Positions 27,022-35,645 of a stretch of DNA of 64,000 nt are shown here, one piece after another. A program made the translations under genes and the position numbers. Below the pieces are notes generated by a model. The model did not search any database and was not told the DNA's origin. It saw only the letters and a list, made by a program, of their open reading frames with translations. Within the stretch, counting starts at the first letter, position 1. Each line of letters starts with the position of its first letter. Source of the DNA: Proluteimonas flavola (GTDB taxonomy: Bacteria > Pseudomonadota > Gammaproteobacteria > Xanthomonadales > Xanthomonadaceae). The stretch lies in NCBI RefSeq assembly GCF_021191705.1, contig NZ_JAIWPU010000003.1:79095-143094 (forward strand). The letters are read 5' to 3'.

Positions 27022-27639
27022 TCAGACCGCCGCAGCCTTGGGGTGCAGCGCATAGCTGCCCCAGGTCGTGGCTTCGGCCAGCACATGCCCCTGCACCGCG
27101 CGCAGCACGTCGCCTGCGGTGAAGCGCCCGGGCACGTCGAGCGTGGCGACATCCAGCGCGAACAGGCGGAAGAAATACCGGTGCGTGCGCAGGTCGTTCG
27201 GCGGTGGATACGGGCCGTCGTAGCCGAACCAGTCGCCGGCCAGTTCCGGGTCCCCGGCGAACCAGCGTGTGTAGTCGTTGAGGCCCTGACGCGCGCCGTC
27301 GGGCCCCGGCGGATGGGTCTTGCCGCCCCGGGTCACGCCATCGCTGGCACTGCCCTCGGCGATCGTGCGCAGATCGGCCGGCAGGTCGACGACCGCCCAG
27401 TGAACGAAGGTGCCGCGCGGGTGCTCGACCGGAATCTCGACGCCGTCCTTGCCCGCCAGCGACGGATCGGTCGGCGCATCGGGATCCATGCACAGCAGCG
27501 CGAACGAACGCGTGCCCGCGGGCACGTCGTCCCAGGCGAGGTGCGGGTTGCGGTTGCCGCCGAAGCCTTCGGATGCGCCGACGGCGAACGTCGCCGCGAT
27601 CGGCTGGCCTTGTTCGAAGCTGTCGCTGTGGATTCGCAT
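27022..27639 (-). CDS. YbhB/YbcL-type phosphatidylethanolamine-binding-like protein
   Basis: A 205-aa cytosolic protein of the PEBP/Raf-kinase-inhibitor-like family. Seen: NPHLAWDDVPAGTRSFALLC, then MDPDAPTDPS, FVHWAVVDLPADL, and YDGPYPPPNDLRTHRYFFRL, which build the anion-binding pocket (D-x-D-x-P and HW motifs). Bacterial members have unclear roles. A CAGGAGA ribosome site lies before the ATG. It is followed 22 bp later by the TPR-sulfotransferase gene on the opposite transcriptional end (both leftward). Confidence 0.9.
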   Translation of the reverse strand: MRIHSDSFEQGQPIAATFAVGASEGFGGNRNPHLAWDDVPAGTRSFALLCMDPDAPTDPSLAGKDGVEIPVEHPRGTFVHWAVVDLPADLRTIAEGSASDGVTRGGKTHPPGPDGARQGLNDYTRWFAGDPELAGDWFGYDGPYPPPNDLRTHRYFFRLFALDVATLDVPGRFTAGDVLRAVQGHVLAEATTWGSYALHPKAAAV

Positions 27640-27661
27640 GGTGTCTCCTGTCGGGAACGGA

Positions 27662-29728
27662 TCAGTCCTGCCGGTAGCCCAGGCGCATCGCGACCGGGGT
27701 CAGCGCCGCGAACGGGCCGGCCAGCGCGTCGCGATAGGCGAGCCAGCGGCCGGCCGGGATGCGGTCGGGGCCCAGCAGTTCGCGCGGCGGGGTCGGGAAC
27801 GTCGGCACGCCGAGGGCCTCGGCGAAGCGCGCGGCCAGGCGTTCGGGATCCTCGCCCGGTGCATCGGTGCGCACGACGGTGTGCGGGAACAGGTCCTGCT
27901 CGATCACGTCGGCGATCTGCGACAGGTGCGCGGCCAGCCACTGCGCGGCGCTGTCGGCATCGGTGATGCGCATCGTCATCGGCGCGCCGAACGCGAACCA
28001 GTCGAGCAGCATGTCGCGCGGATCGCGCAGTGCGAACAGCAGCCGCGCCTGCGGCAGCTGCGGACGCAGCGCCAGCAGCCAGGCGTTGTCCCAGAACGGG
28101 ATCCAGTCGATGACCGCGCCGTTGGGTCCGACACCGCGCGCGGGCAGCAGCGCGAGCCAGCTGCCCACGACCTGCCCGGCGGTGAATTCGCCGGCTGCGA
28201 GGCGTGCCGGAACGGTCGTGTCCTGGAAGGCATCCTGGACCGGCGTCGAGAAGCGGTCGCCCCGGAATTCAGGCAGCGCGCGTTGCAGCACGTTGGCGAT
28301 GCGGTCGACCTGCGACCCCGGCGCGCCGTAGAGGAACACCGCGGGTGTACGCGTGCCGTCGACCTTCTCCGGCCAGCTCGCTGGTGCTGCGGTGGGCGCG
28401 GGCGGAGGACCGGCCTGCGCCGTTTCCTCGACATCGAGGGCGAGCCATGTCGCGATCGCGTCGGCCGGACGATCCGCCGCGTCCTGGGCCAGGCCGATCC
28501 AGCGGCGCAGCATCAGACGCGCCGGTGGGCTGGCGGCCGGCAGCAGACCTTCGGCGAAGGTGATGGCCGCATCCGGATCGCGCGCCAGCAGACGGTTGAA
28601 CAGCAGTTCGTTGGCGTTGCCGTGGCCGGGTTGCAGGGCGGTGATCCTGCGCGCCGTGGCTTCCGATGCATCGTGCGCGCCGGTGCCCGATTCCAGCGAG
28701 AGCTGCGCCTGCAGCGCGGGCAGATGATCGGGACGTGCCGCGTTCCAGCGCGCGATGATCGCGGTCGCTGCGTCGCTGCCGAAGGGTTCCATCGCCAGTC
28801 GGGCGAACCACAGGTGATCCCACTGCGCGTCCCGGTCGAGCGCGCCATCGAGCGTGGCTTGCGTCTCCTCGGTGTTGCCGGTCGCTTCCCACAGCAGCAG
28901 CAGGCCGTTGGTCGCGCGGCGCGAGTCGGGGTGCGCCGCGAACGCGGCCTGCAACAACGGCTGCGCGCGGTCGAAACGCCTGGCCTGCAGTTCCAGTTCC
29001 CCGGCGAACACCTGCAGCGCCGGCGTGGCATGGGCGGGATCGGCCAGCAGCACGGCGAGTTCGTCGGCCGCCTCGGCCGGGCGGCCCTGCTGCAGAATGA
29101 TCTGGGCCAACAGGCCGCGCAGCTGCGACTGTCCGGTCGTCTCGATCACGCGGCGGAACGACTGTTCGGCGAATGCCAGGTGGCCCTTGGCGAGATAGGC
29201 GAACGCCAGCGCGTGGAGCACCTGCAGATCGTCGGGCGCGTCCTTCGATGCAGCCGTCAGCAGCGCCAGCGCGCGGTCGTGGTCGCCGCGGCGCGAGGCC
29301 AGCACGCCTTCGAGCATCCGCGTCCACGGGTGCTCGGGCGCGACGCGTGCGGCCAGCCTGGCCTGTCGCTCGGCTTCGTCGAGATCGTTGCGGCCGATCG
29401 CCATCTGTGCCTGGACGACATACGCGCCGAACTGGTTGGGATCGAGTGCGATGGTCTGCGCCAGCGCGGCCTGCGCACCGCCCAGATCCCGGGTATCGAG
29501 CAGCATGCCGGCGCGCAGGAAATGCAGTTCCGCGTCATCGGGCATCTGCGCGATCGCTGCGTCGATCGTCGACAGCGCGGTCTCGCGCTCGCCGACCGCG
29601 CGAAACGCGAGCGCGGCCGCGCTCAGCGTAGCGGTGTCCTTGTGCCCGTCGGCCATCGCCTGGCGGGCGAGCGTGGCGGCTTCGGCGTTCGCGCCGCGGC
29701 GCAAGGCTTGGTAGATCTGTTGCGACAT
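27662..29728 (-). CDS. TPR-repeat protein with C-terminal sulfotransferase-like domain
   Basis: A 688-aa protein. Residues ~1-430 are TPR helical repeats (for example AELHFLRAGMLLDTRDLGGA, YVVQAQMAIGRNDLDEAERQ). Residues ~450-680 form a sulfotransferase-like domain with AVFLYGAPGSQVDRIANVLQ in place of the usual PRSGTT loop, LLFALRDPRDMLLDWFAF, and a basic end. The ALRDPRD segment matches the 3'-phosphate-binding part of sulfotransferases. The altered first loop leaves activity uncertain. Substrate unknown. The start at 29728 was chosen because the upstream frame runs through a repeat element. Confidence 0.82.
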   Translation of the reverse strand: MSQQIYQALRRGANAEAATLARQAMADGHKDTATLSAAALAFRAVGERETALSTIDAAIAQMPDDAELHFLRAGMLLDTRDLGGAQAALAQTIALDPNQFGAYVVQAQMAIGRNDLDEAERQARLAARVAPEHPWTRMLEGVLASRRGDHDRALALLTAASKDAPDDLQVLHALAFAYLAKGHLAFAEQSFRRVIETTGQSQLRGLLAQIILQQGRPAEAADELAVLLADPAHATPALQVFAGELELQARRFDRAQPLLQAAFAAHPDSRRATNGLLLLWEATGNTEETQATLDGALDRDAQWDHLWFARLAMEPFGSDAATAIIARWNAARPDHLPALQAQLSLESGTGAHDASEATARRITALQPGHGNANELLFNRLLARDPDAAITFAEGLLPAASPPARLMLRRWIGLAQDAADRPADAIATWLALDVEETAQAGPPPAPTAAPASWPEKVDGTRTPAVFLYGAPGSQVDRIANVLQRALPEFRGDRFSTPVQDAFQDTTVPARLAAGEFTAGQVVGSWLALLPARGVGPNGAVIDWIPFWDNAWLLALRPQLPQARLLFALRDPRDMLLDWFAFGAPMTMRITDADSAAQWLAAHLSQIADVIEQDLFPHTVVRTDAPGEDPERLAARFAEALGVPTFPTPPRELLGPDRIPAGRWLAYRDALAGPFAALTPVAMRLGYRQD

Positions 29729-29848
29729 GCTGGATATCCCGGCGCGAAGCCGACCAAAGGCAAGGCCGGGCATTGTAGCGGGCGCGCTGGGGCGGGCTCG
29801 AAGCGCCGTGGGCACGCGAAAAGCCGCTCGCTCGCGCGGAAATCCTGA

Positions 29849-29957
29849 CCCGTCGCCCCAGCGCAGGCTGGGGCCCATCTTGATTTTCGCGAGGCCAGGC
29901 ACACGCCAGTTCCGTTCAAAGATCAAAATGGGTCCCAGCTTGCGCTGGGACGACGGG
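29849..29957. repeat. Inverted pair of CGTC-CCCAGC repeats
   Basis: Left copy CGTCGCCCCAGCGCAGGCTG followed by GGGCCCATCTTGATTTT; right copy, inverted, AAAATGGGTCCCAGCTTGCG then CTGGGACGACGGG. Each contains its own hairpin, and together they fold into a longer one. A common xanthomonad intergenic repeat type. The surrounding 310 bp between genes hold nothing else I can identify. Confidence 0.75.
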
Positions 29958-30038
29958 CATGGGATCGGACAGATGCCGGCCTCGGGCGAGCGCGTTCTGA
30001 AGAGTCCGGATCTCGGGACGGGTCGCTGTTCGTGCCGC

Positions 30039-31103
30039 TCAGCCGTCCGACGCGTGCGTACCCGCATGGACCGCGGTCGCCAGACGCGTGTGCGCCGACG
30101 CCGTGCGCGCCGCATCGGCGTGCGCGTCCAGGCGCGCGGCGACCCAGCGCTCGGCGAAGCCGTCGAGATGGCGGTCGAGCAGGAAGCCGCAATGGCCGCC
30201 CCAGCGGCTGATTTCCAGACGCGCATGCGCCGGCAACGCGAGCCCATGGAAGGCATCGAGCGGAATCACCGGATCGTCCGCCGACATCAGGATGTCCACC
30301 GGCACCTGCAGCGACGACAGGCGGTCGCCGGCCACCGAATACCCGTCGAAATAATCGTCGAGCGTGCCGAAATCGGTATGCGTCCGCACCAGCCAGTCGG
30401 TGAGGTCGCGCATGCCCAGTTGCAGCGTGGCGTCGTCGAAGACGTGGTGGTCGGGGAACAGGTCGCGCTTGCGCCGCAGCGAGGCGCGCCAGTTGCGTTC
30501 GAAATGGCGCAGGTACAACCGGTGGCCGCGCTCCATCTGCAGCATCGTGCGCGCCGGGTCGATGACCGGACAGACCGCGGCCACGCCGGCCAGCTGCAGG
30601 CCGGCTGCAGGCGCCCGCATCGCGAGCCGCAGCGCGAAGTTGCCGCCGAGCGAATAGCCCGCCGCGATCATCGGCCGCGGTGCGAAGCGCGCGGCGATGT
30701 CGACCGCCGCATGCACCACTTCGTCGATGCGGTTGGAGTGGAAGATCGCTTCGTTGAGATGGTGGCTGTTGCCGTGGTCGCGGAAATTCAGCCGGAACAC
30801 CGCATAGCCGAGGTCGAGCATCTGCGCCGCGGTCTGGCGCATGTAGCTCGATTCGGTGCTGCCCTCCCAGCCGTGCAGCAGCAGGGCGAGTCCGCGCGGT
30901 TCGCGGCCGGGCACCGCGCTGTGCAGGCCGTGCAGGCGCACGCCTTCGCCGCCGTCGACCAGGTGCCCGGTGGTCACCGCACCGGTCGCGGCCAATGCCT
31001 GCGCGCCGCGTCGCCGGCGCCACGTGCTGCTGCCCAGCACCGTCTGCACGTGCGGACTGCGCAGCCACAGCGGCGGCGCATAGTCGCTGCCGCCCACGCG
31101 CAT
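30039..31103 (-). CDS. YheT/EMB8-type alpha/beta hydrolase
   Basis: A 354-aa hydrolase of the YheT (AB-hydrolase, EMB8) family. Opening: DYAPPLWLRSPHVQTVLGSS, typical of YheT. Then LALLLHGWEGSTESSYMRQ (oxyanion region), FRLNFRDHGNSHHLNEAIFH, nucleophile Ser in AAGYSLGGNFALRLA, Asp in SADDPVIPLDAFHGL and His in WGGHCGFLLD. Substrate unknown, with lipid or ester hydrolysis expected. It follows the acyltransferase gene on the same strand with a 53-bp gap, hinting at lipid metabolism. The open frame extends upstream over that gene, so the ATG at 31103 was chosen. Confidence 0.88.
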   Translation of the reverse strand: MRVGGSDYAPPLWLRSPHVQTVLGSSTWRRRRGAQALAATGAVTTGHLVDGGEGVRLHGLHSAVPGREPRGLALLLHGWEGSTESSYMRQTAAQMLDLGYAVFRLNFRDHGNSHHLNEAIFHSNRIDEVVHAAVDIAARFAPRPMIAAGYSLGGNFALRLAMRAPAAGLQLAGVAAVCPVIDPARTMLQMERGHRLYLRHFERNWRASLRRKRDLFPDHHVFDDATLQLGMRDLTDWLVRTHTDFGTLDDYFDGYSVAGDRLSSLQVPVDILMSADDPVIPLDAFHGLALPAHARLEISRWGGHCGFLLDRHLDGFAERWVAARLDAHADAARTASAHTRLATAVHAGTHASDG

Positions 31104-31156
31104 GCCGTCCGGGGCGACGCCGCCCGCATCCGCCGCTGGTGACGGATGCGCGGTGC

Positions 31157-31960
31157 TCAAGTGCGTGCGTCCAGCGCCGCGACGATGCGCTGGCGCGACA
31201 CGTCGGCCATCTGCCGGCGACCTTCGGTGTCGCCTGGCAGGATCGGTTCGAGGAACGCGACCTCGGCGTCGCGCGACGGTTCGCCGAGCAGCCGGATGAA
31301 ATTGGCGAAGAACGATTCGCGCGGGCCGAAGGCGACGACCGTCTGCGCCGAACCGCGCCGCCCGTAGCGCAGCGCCACCGGTTGCACGGCGACATTGGCT
31401 TCCACGGCGGCCAGGAAAATGCGCGCATGGAACGGGCCGACCGCGTCGCCGCCGCGCGTGCGCCCCTCCGGGAACACCGCGACCGGACGCCCGTCGCGCA
31501 GCCGCGCCACCATCTCGTCGAGGACGCCGCCCAGCGACTCGGTGCTGCCGCGCTGGTGGAAGATCGTCTCCCCGCGCGCCGCCAGCCAGCCGACCACCGG
31601 CCAGCCGGCGATCTCGCGCTTGGCGACGAAGCCGACCATGCGCTGGCTGTGCAGCGCGACGATGTCGATCCAGCTCACGTGGTTGGCGACGAACAGCACC
31701 GCGCCCGGCAACGGCGTGCCGCGGCGATGCATGCGGAAACCGAACACCCGCATCAGTCCGCCCTGCCACCAGCGGATCATGCGGTGGTCGACGCGCTCCC
31801 CGCTGCGCAGCCGGCGCCGGCCGATCGGCGGCAGCATCGACAGCAGCAGGATCGGCAGGTGGATGCACAGGTGCCACAGCAGCACCGGCACGCGTATGCA
31901 ATAACGCGACACGCGCGCCGGCGTGTCGCCGGCGTCGGCGCGAACGGAAGAAGAACTCAT
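31157..31960 (-). CDS. PlsC-like lysophospholipid/1-acylglycerol-3-phosphate acyltransferase
   Basis: A 267-aa inner-membrane acyltransferase. One hydrophobic segment near the N terminus (VPVLLWHLCIHLPILLLSML) precedes the catalytic domain with HxxxxD as ANHVSWIDIVAL, KREIAGWPVVGWLA, substrate-binding FPEGRTRGG, and VQPVALRYG. It would acylate lysophosphatidic acid or another lysolipid. The start at 31960 gives the usual length; the longer upstream frame has no homology. Confidence 0.88.
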   Translation of the reverse strand: MSSSSVRADAGDTPARVSRYCIRVPVLLWHLCIHLPILLLSMLPPIGRRRLRSGERVDHRMIRWWQGGLMRVFGFRMHRRGTPLPGAVLFVANHVSWIDIVALHSQRMVGFVAKREIAGWPVVGWLAARGETIFHQRGSTESLGGVLDEMVARLRDGRPVAVFPEGRTRGGDAVGPFHARIFLAAVEANVAVQPVALRYGRRGSAQTVVAFGPRESFFANFIRLLGEPSRDAEVAFLEPILPGDTEGRRQMADVSRQRIVAALDART

Positions 31961-32213
31961 CGGTGCACGATACCCAAACACGGACCTTCGCGGCGTAGAA
32001 CGCGTCCAAGGTCCGTCGCGAGCGCCGCCGGATGGTGCGTGGCGGAGCGCAGGAAGCGCAGCGTACGCGTGGTACGTGGGCATTGTGGCCGCCGTCCACG
32101 GCGCCCACCCTTCGGGCCAGCGACGAGCGCTGTCAGGAACCGCGCTCCCGCGGTTCCTTCCGAGCACCGCACGCGCGCCATCGGGCAAGCGCAGCAGGAC
32201 CTTGGATGCGTTC

Positions 32214-32630
32214 TCACGGTTTCGGCACCACCGCGAGCGTCAGCCGCGAGATGCAGACCAGCTTGCCGGCGGCGTCTTCGATGCGGATCTCCCAGACCTG
32301 GGTGCTGCGGCCGACATGCAACGCGCGCGCGGTGCCGGTCACGGTGCCGCCACGCACGCCACGCAGATGGTTGGCGTTGATCTCGATGCCGACGACGCCG
32401 TGGCCCTCGGGCGCGGACAGGCCGCCGGCGCTGCTGCCGAGCGTTTCGGCCAGCAGCGCGGACGCGCCGCCATGCAGCAGGCCGAACGGTTGATGGGTGC
32501 GGCTGTCGACGGGCATCGTCGCGCGCAGGAAGTCCGGGCCGATCTCGGTGAAGACGATGCCCAGCGCGGCAATCGCCGTGTTGGCGGACATCGCGTTGAG
32601 CTGGTCGAGCGAAGTGTCGCTGCGGAACAT
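32214..32630 (-). CDS. Hotdog-fold thioesterase (YdiI/MenI-PaaI type)
   Basis: A 138-aa acyl-CoA thioesterase. Seen: ATMPVDSRTHQPFGLLHGGA with the HGG motif, SALLAETLGSSAGGL with the catalytic Glu, GIEINANHLRGVRGG, and TARALHVGRSTQVWEIRIED. This is the pattern of the YdiI/EntH/MenI branch. The natural substrate cannot be told; this organism uses ubiquinone, so a menaquinone role is not assumed. A GGAA/GGAG-like site precedes the ATG. Confidence 0.9.
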   Translation of the reverse strand: MFRSDTSLDQLNAMSANTAIAALGIVFTEIGPDFLRATMPVDSRTHQPFGLLHGGASALLAETLGSSAGGLSAPEGHGVVGIEINANHLRGVRGGTVTGTARALHVGRSTQVWEIRIEDAAGKLVCISRLTLAVVPKP

Positions 32631-32762
32631 GCGCGGAAGGCTCCGGTGGAAACCGGCAGCTTAGGCCGTTGTGCGCCGCCGCGCAGCGCGACCGGCGGAA
32701 TGGCGCGTCGCGATCGCGCGCATACCGGTCGCGGAAGGTCGATGCACGTCGGGCGACGCGGA

Positions 32763-32936
32763 TCAGGCGATGCGGAAGCGCGTCGGCATGGCGCTGTCGC
32801 GGACTTCGCAGCGGAACGGGCTGTCGGCGTGGCGGCGCGCGGCGCGGACCTGGGCATGGAAGCGCGCAGGCTGGGCGATGCAGGCCGGAACCGGAGCGGA
32901 CGTCTCGGTGGTGCGGATGGTGTGGATGCGGAACAT
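32763..32936 (-). CDS. Small protein A of a three-member tandem family (RFRIA C terminus)
   Basis: A 57-aa open frame preceded by a strong Shine-Dalgarno (TCAGGAGATC, 7-8 nt spacing). The product begins MFRIHTIRTTETSAPVPACI and ends MPTRFRIA. It is Arg-rich, has two Cys, and has no signal peptide or transmembrane helix. The last residues match those of the next two upstream genes (RFRIA, RFRVA), and all three run in the same direction. No family is recognised. The shared C terminus with divergent N terminus suggests a common recognition or processing site (inference). Confidence 0.6.
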   Translation of the reverse strand: MFRIHTIRTTETSAPVPACIAQPARFHAQVRAARRHADSPFRCEVRDSAMPTRFRIA

Positions 32937-33006
32937 GGCGGATCTCCTGAGGATCGCGGGAACGCTTCAGGTGCCGGCACTGATCAGGCGATCGGACGAT
33001 CGGGAA

Positions 33007-33171
33007 TCAGGCGATGCGGAAGCGCGAAGGGCTGGCGTGGGTGACGTAGCTGCGCGGGGCGCCGTAGCTGCTGCTGGCGCCGTAACCGGTGCCGGGCTCG
33101 CGGGCGGGGCGTGCGGCGACGCACGGCACGAGGTGGGCGGCGGCATCGACGATGGCGTGCATGCGGGACAT
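33007..33171 (-). CDS. Small protein B of a three-member tandem family (RFRIA C terminus)
   Basis: A 54-aa open frame with a near-ideal ribosome site (CCAGGAGAACC). It begins MSRMHAIVDAAAHLVPCVAA and continues with a Tyr/Gly/Ser/Arg segment, GYGASSSYGAPRSYVTHASP, then SRFRIA. The GYG-SS-YG-PRSY-T-S segment is also present in protein C, so B and C are paralogues over their last ~25 residues. Function unknown. It lies 70 bp upstream of A and 29 bp downstream of C, probably on one transcript. Confidence 0.65.
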   Translation of the reverse strand: MSRMHAIVDAAAHLVPCVAARPAREPGTGYGASSSYGAPRSYVTHASPSRFRIA

Positions 33172-33200
33172 GGCGGTTCTCCTGGAATGCTGGACGGGGA

Positions 33201-33347
33201 TCAGGCGACGCGGAAGCGGGCCGGGACCGATGCGGTGGCGTAGCTGCGCGGCGTGCCGTAACCGCTGCTGCGGCCGTAGCCGAGACCGAAGGGGCGGACG
33301 AGGGCGGTGTTGGCGTTGCGGGCGGTGGGCGGGGTCTGGGTCTGCAT
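33201..33347 (-). CDS. Small protein C of a three-member tandem family (RFRVA C terminus)
   Basis: A 48-aa open frame, first of the three, with a CGAGGACC ribosome site. It begins MQTQTPPTARNANTALVRPF and ends with GYGRSSGYGTPRSYATASVP then ARFRVA. There is no Cys, signal peptide or hydrophobic helix, and it is basic. The upstream ~130 bp is AT-richer than the surroundings and carries a near-palindrome that could be an operator. Function unknown. Confidence 0.65.
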   Translation of the reverse strand: MQTQTPPTARNANTALVRPFGLGYGRSSGYGTPRSYATASVPARFRVA

Positions 33348-33378
33348 GGCGGGGTCCTCGAGGTGGTTGTGCTTCGGT

Positions 33379-33398
33379 GTGTTGGTAGACTACAACAC
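33379..33398 (-). promoter_or_regulatory. Near-palindrome upstream of the small-protein cluster
   Basis: GTGTTGGTAGACTACAACAC: six-base arms GTGTTG/CAACAC, and TAG/CTA inside with one unpaired base. It lies ~30-50 bp before the first small gene within a locally AT-rich stretch (33379-33500), the expected place for a promoter/operator. No clean -35/-10 pair could be assigned. Confidence 0.4.
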
Positions 33399-33698
33399 CA
33401 CTGTTCGATAACACCACGTGCAGAAAGTCATGCCGTGCGAATTCATCAGCAATGTTCATTGTTTGTTCATTCAAATGGCGATGCTTCCCGTCGTTGCAAT
33501 CAAGACGGGTCGGCGACGAAGCGCGTGACCGCGCAGGGACGATGCCGCGCATGCGCGCGGCCGCAGGGCGTCCGGACAGTCGAAATCCCGAAGCCGCGCC
33601 GCGTCGGCGCGGCACACAGGACCCGTCGGATGGGGAGAGCGCAGCGAAACCCGCAGCCACCGCGCACGCAGTGCCGGGAGGGCGATCCCCGTCCGGCC

Positions 33699-35645
33699 TC
33701 AGAGAATCGGCACGAGCCCCGCACCGAACGCGGTGAAGATCCGCGTCAGCAGGCTGCGCAAGCCCAGGCTCACTTCCGGGAAATCGCCCACCGCGACATA
33801 GCACTCGCGGAAGCCCGGGGCGTCCGGCGGCAGCGGTGCCGGGCAGTCGGGCCCGGGCTGGAACTCGAAACTGGTCGCGTAGCGCGTCGGCCACAGGTCG
33901 AAGATCGGCAGACGCTCGGAGACCTTGGCCATCGAGTAGTCCACGCCCGAGAACACCAGCGGCGGATCGCGCCGCGCGATCGTCCAGGAATTCTCCGGCG
34001 ACATGTCGCGGCGGATGCTCGCGGCCAGCCGCTGCGCGAAGCGCGCGTCGTCGATGACCACGGCGCTCTCGGTATTGAGGTTGTCGCCGCGCGGATCGAA
34101 GTTGTGCGTGCCGACCACGCCGATGCGTTCGTCGACGACCAGCGACTTCGCGTGCAGACCCATGCGCAGGCCGGTGCGGTTCAGGGGCACGCGCCGGTTC
34201 ACACCGATGCCCGCATAGCGCAGGGCCGAATACTCGCGCGTCAACGGCGGCACATTCGCGGGACGCGCGGCGATCACGTCCTCACGCGTCGTCGCCGCGC
34301 CTTCGGTGCCGCTTTCGTCGAGATTGACGCTGCCATCGGCATTCCAGGAGATGCCGACCGCGCCGGTGACCTCGAGATCGATCGGCGCGTCCTCCGGAAA
34401 CGGTTTGTACTCGTAGATCTGGAAGCCGAACTCGCGCAGGTGCCGGCGCTTGTACTTGTACGACAGCGCGTAGGTGATGAAGGAGTCGGTCGCCGCCAGG
34501 CTGTTGGTCGACACCACGACCTGCGGCGCGTCGGGCCGGGCACGCAGATCGGCGAACATCTGTTCGGCTGGCTTGGACAGCACCAGGTAGGGCGTCTGCA
34601 GCAGCACTTCGTCCTGGGCCGACTCGATCAGTTCGCGCAACCGCGGCGTCGACGCACTCGCGGCCTCGGCGGCCTCGCGGTCGCGCCGGTGCTTGGCCGG
34701 CAGGTCGCCGATGAACTCGACCTGCCCCACCGGCAGCGCGGCATCGACCAGGCGCTGGCGCACGAGCGCGGCATCGCCGGCGTCTTCCAGGATCGCGGCC
34801 ACGCGCTGCGGGCGCTGGTATTCCTGGAACGACACCGCCGGCACGCCGCGGCGCAGCAGGTGCCGTCCGACGTCGCCCAGCTGTTCGACCGGCGTGCTGA
34901 GCGGCGCATGCCAGAACGCGACGAAGTTCTCCTCCATCGCCTCGATCACGGGCCCGGCGATCAGCAGATCGCGGTCGCGGAAGTTGAAGGTGTCGTTCCA
35001 GTCGAAATAGTCGTCCTGGTAGTTGCGGCCGCCGGTGATGCCGACCACGCCGTCGATCAGCAGCGCCTTGCTGTGCATGCGCTGGTTGAGCCGGCGCCAG
35101 CAGCAGGCCGCGGCCAGCGCGTATTGCGGATAACTGATGCGCGCGCGCCCGAGCACCGGGTTGTAGATGCGCATCTCGAAATTGGTGTGCGCGCCGGCCA
35201 GCGCCGACAGCGTTTCCACCGTGCGCATCGCCGAGAGCTGGTCGACCAGCAGCCGCACCTGCACGCCCCGCCGCGCGGCCGAGAGCAGTTCCTCGAGTAC
35301 GAGATGACCCGAATCGTCCTCGTCGAAGATGTAGGTCTGCACGTCGATCGTGCGTTGCGCGCCGCGGATCAGATCCAGTCGTGCGAGCAATGCGTCCTGG
35401 CCGTATTCCAGCAGCAGCGCGTAATGCCGCGGTGCGGTCGGCGTGCTGTGCGCCACCGCCTGCGTGCCGAGATCGCGCAGCGGCGACGGCGCCGCGCAGG
35501 CGTCCGCGCGATCGCACAGCACTTGTGTCGAACGCGCTTCGACCGCGATATGCGCGGCGGCATCGCGCTTGGCCGGCGACAGCGTGGTGCAGGCGGCGGT
35601 CGCCAGCGTCGCCGCCAGCAGCAGGGCGCGGGTGACAGCGTGCAT
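33699..35645 (-). CDS. Phospholipase D/cardiolipin-synthase-like lipoprotein (ClsC-like)
   Basis: A 648-aa PLD-superfamily protein with a lipoprotein signal (lipobox ATAAC, Cys19). Two HKD motifs: HSKALLIDGVVGITGGRN in the N-terminal half, and HAKSLVVDERIGVVGTHNFD in the C-terminal half, the latter followed by DNLNTES. Length and order match the YmdC/ClsC type, which makes cardiolipin from phosphatidylglycerol and phosphatidylethanolamine. Its ATG overlaps the yceI stop by one base (TGATG), so it is coupled to sixA-yceI. An insertion rich in charged residues between the HKD units (about 330-345) is a small peculiarity. Confidence 0.9.
   Translation of the reverse strand: MHAVTRALLLAATLATAACTTLSPAKRDAAAHIAVEARSTQVLCDRADACAAPSPLRDLGTQAVAHSTPTAPRHYALLLEYGQDALLARLDLIRGAQRTIDVQTYIFDEDDSGHLVLEELLSAARRGVQVRLLVDQLSAMRTVETLSALAGAHTNFEMRIYNPVLGRARISYPQYALAAACCWRRLNQRMHSKALLIDGVVGITGGRNYQDDYFDWNDTFNFRDRDLLIAGPVIEAMEENFVAFWHAPLSTPVEQLGDVGRHLLRRGVPAVSFQEYQRPQRVAAILEDAGDAALVRQRLVDAALPVGQVEFIGDLPAKHRRDREAAEAASASTPRLRELIESAQDEVLLQTPYLVLSKPAEQMFADLRARPDAPQVVVSTNSLAATDSFITYALSYKYKRRHLREFGFQIYEYKPFPEDAPIDLEVTGAVGISWNADGSVNLDESGTEGAATTREDVIAARPANVPPLTREYSALRYAGIGVNRRVPLNRTGLRMGLHAKSLVVDERIGVVGTHNFDPRGDNLNTESAVVIDDARFAQRLAASIRRDMSPENSWTIARRDPPLVFSGVDYSMAKVSERLPIFDLWPTRYATSFEFQPGPDCPAPLPPDAPGFRECYVAVGDFPEVSLGLRSLLTRIFTAFGAGLVPIL

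Noticed and set aside
32763..33347. RiPP precursor cluster
   Set aside because: The small proteins look like precursors in layout, but no maturase, protease or exporter gene is adjacent, so a RiPP system is not claimed.
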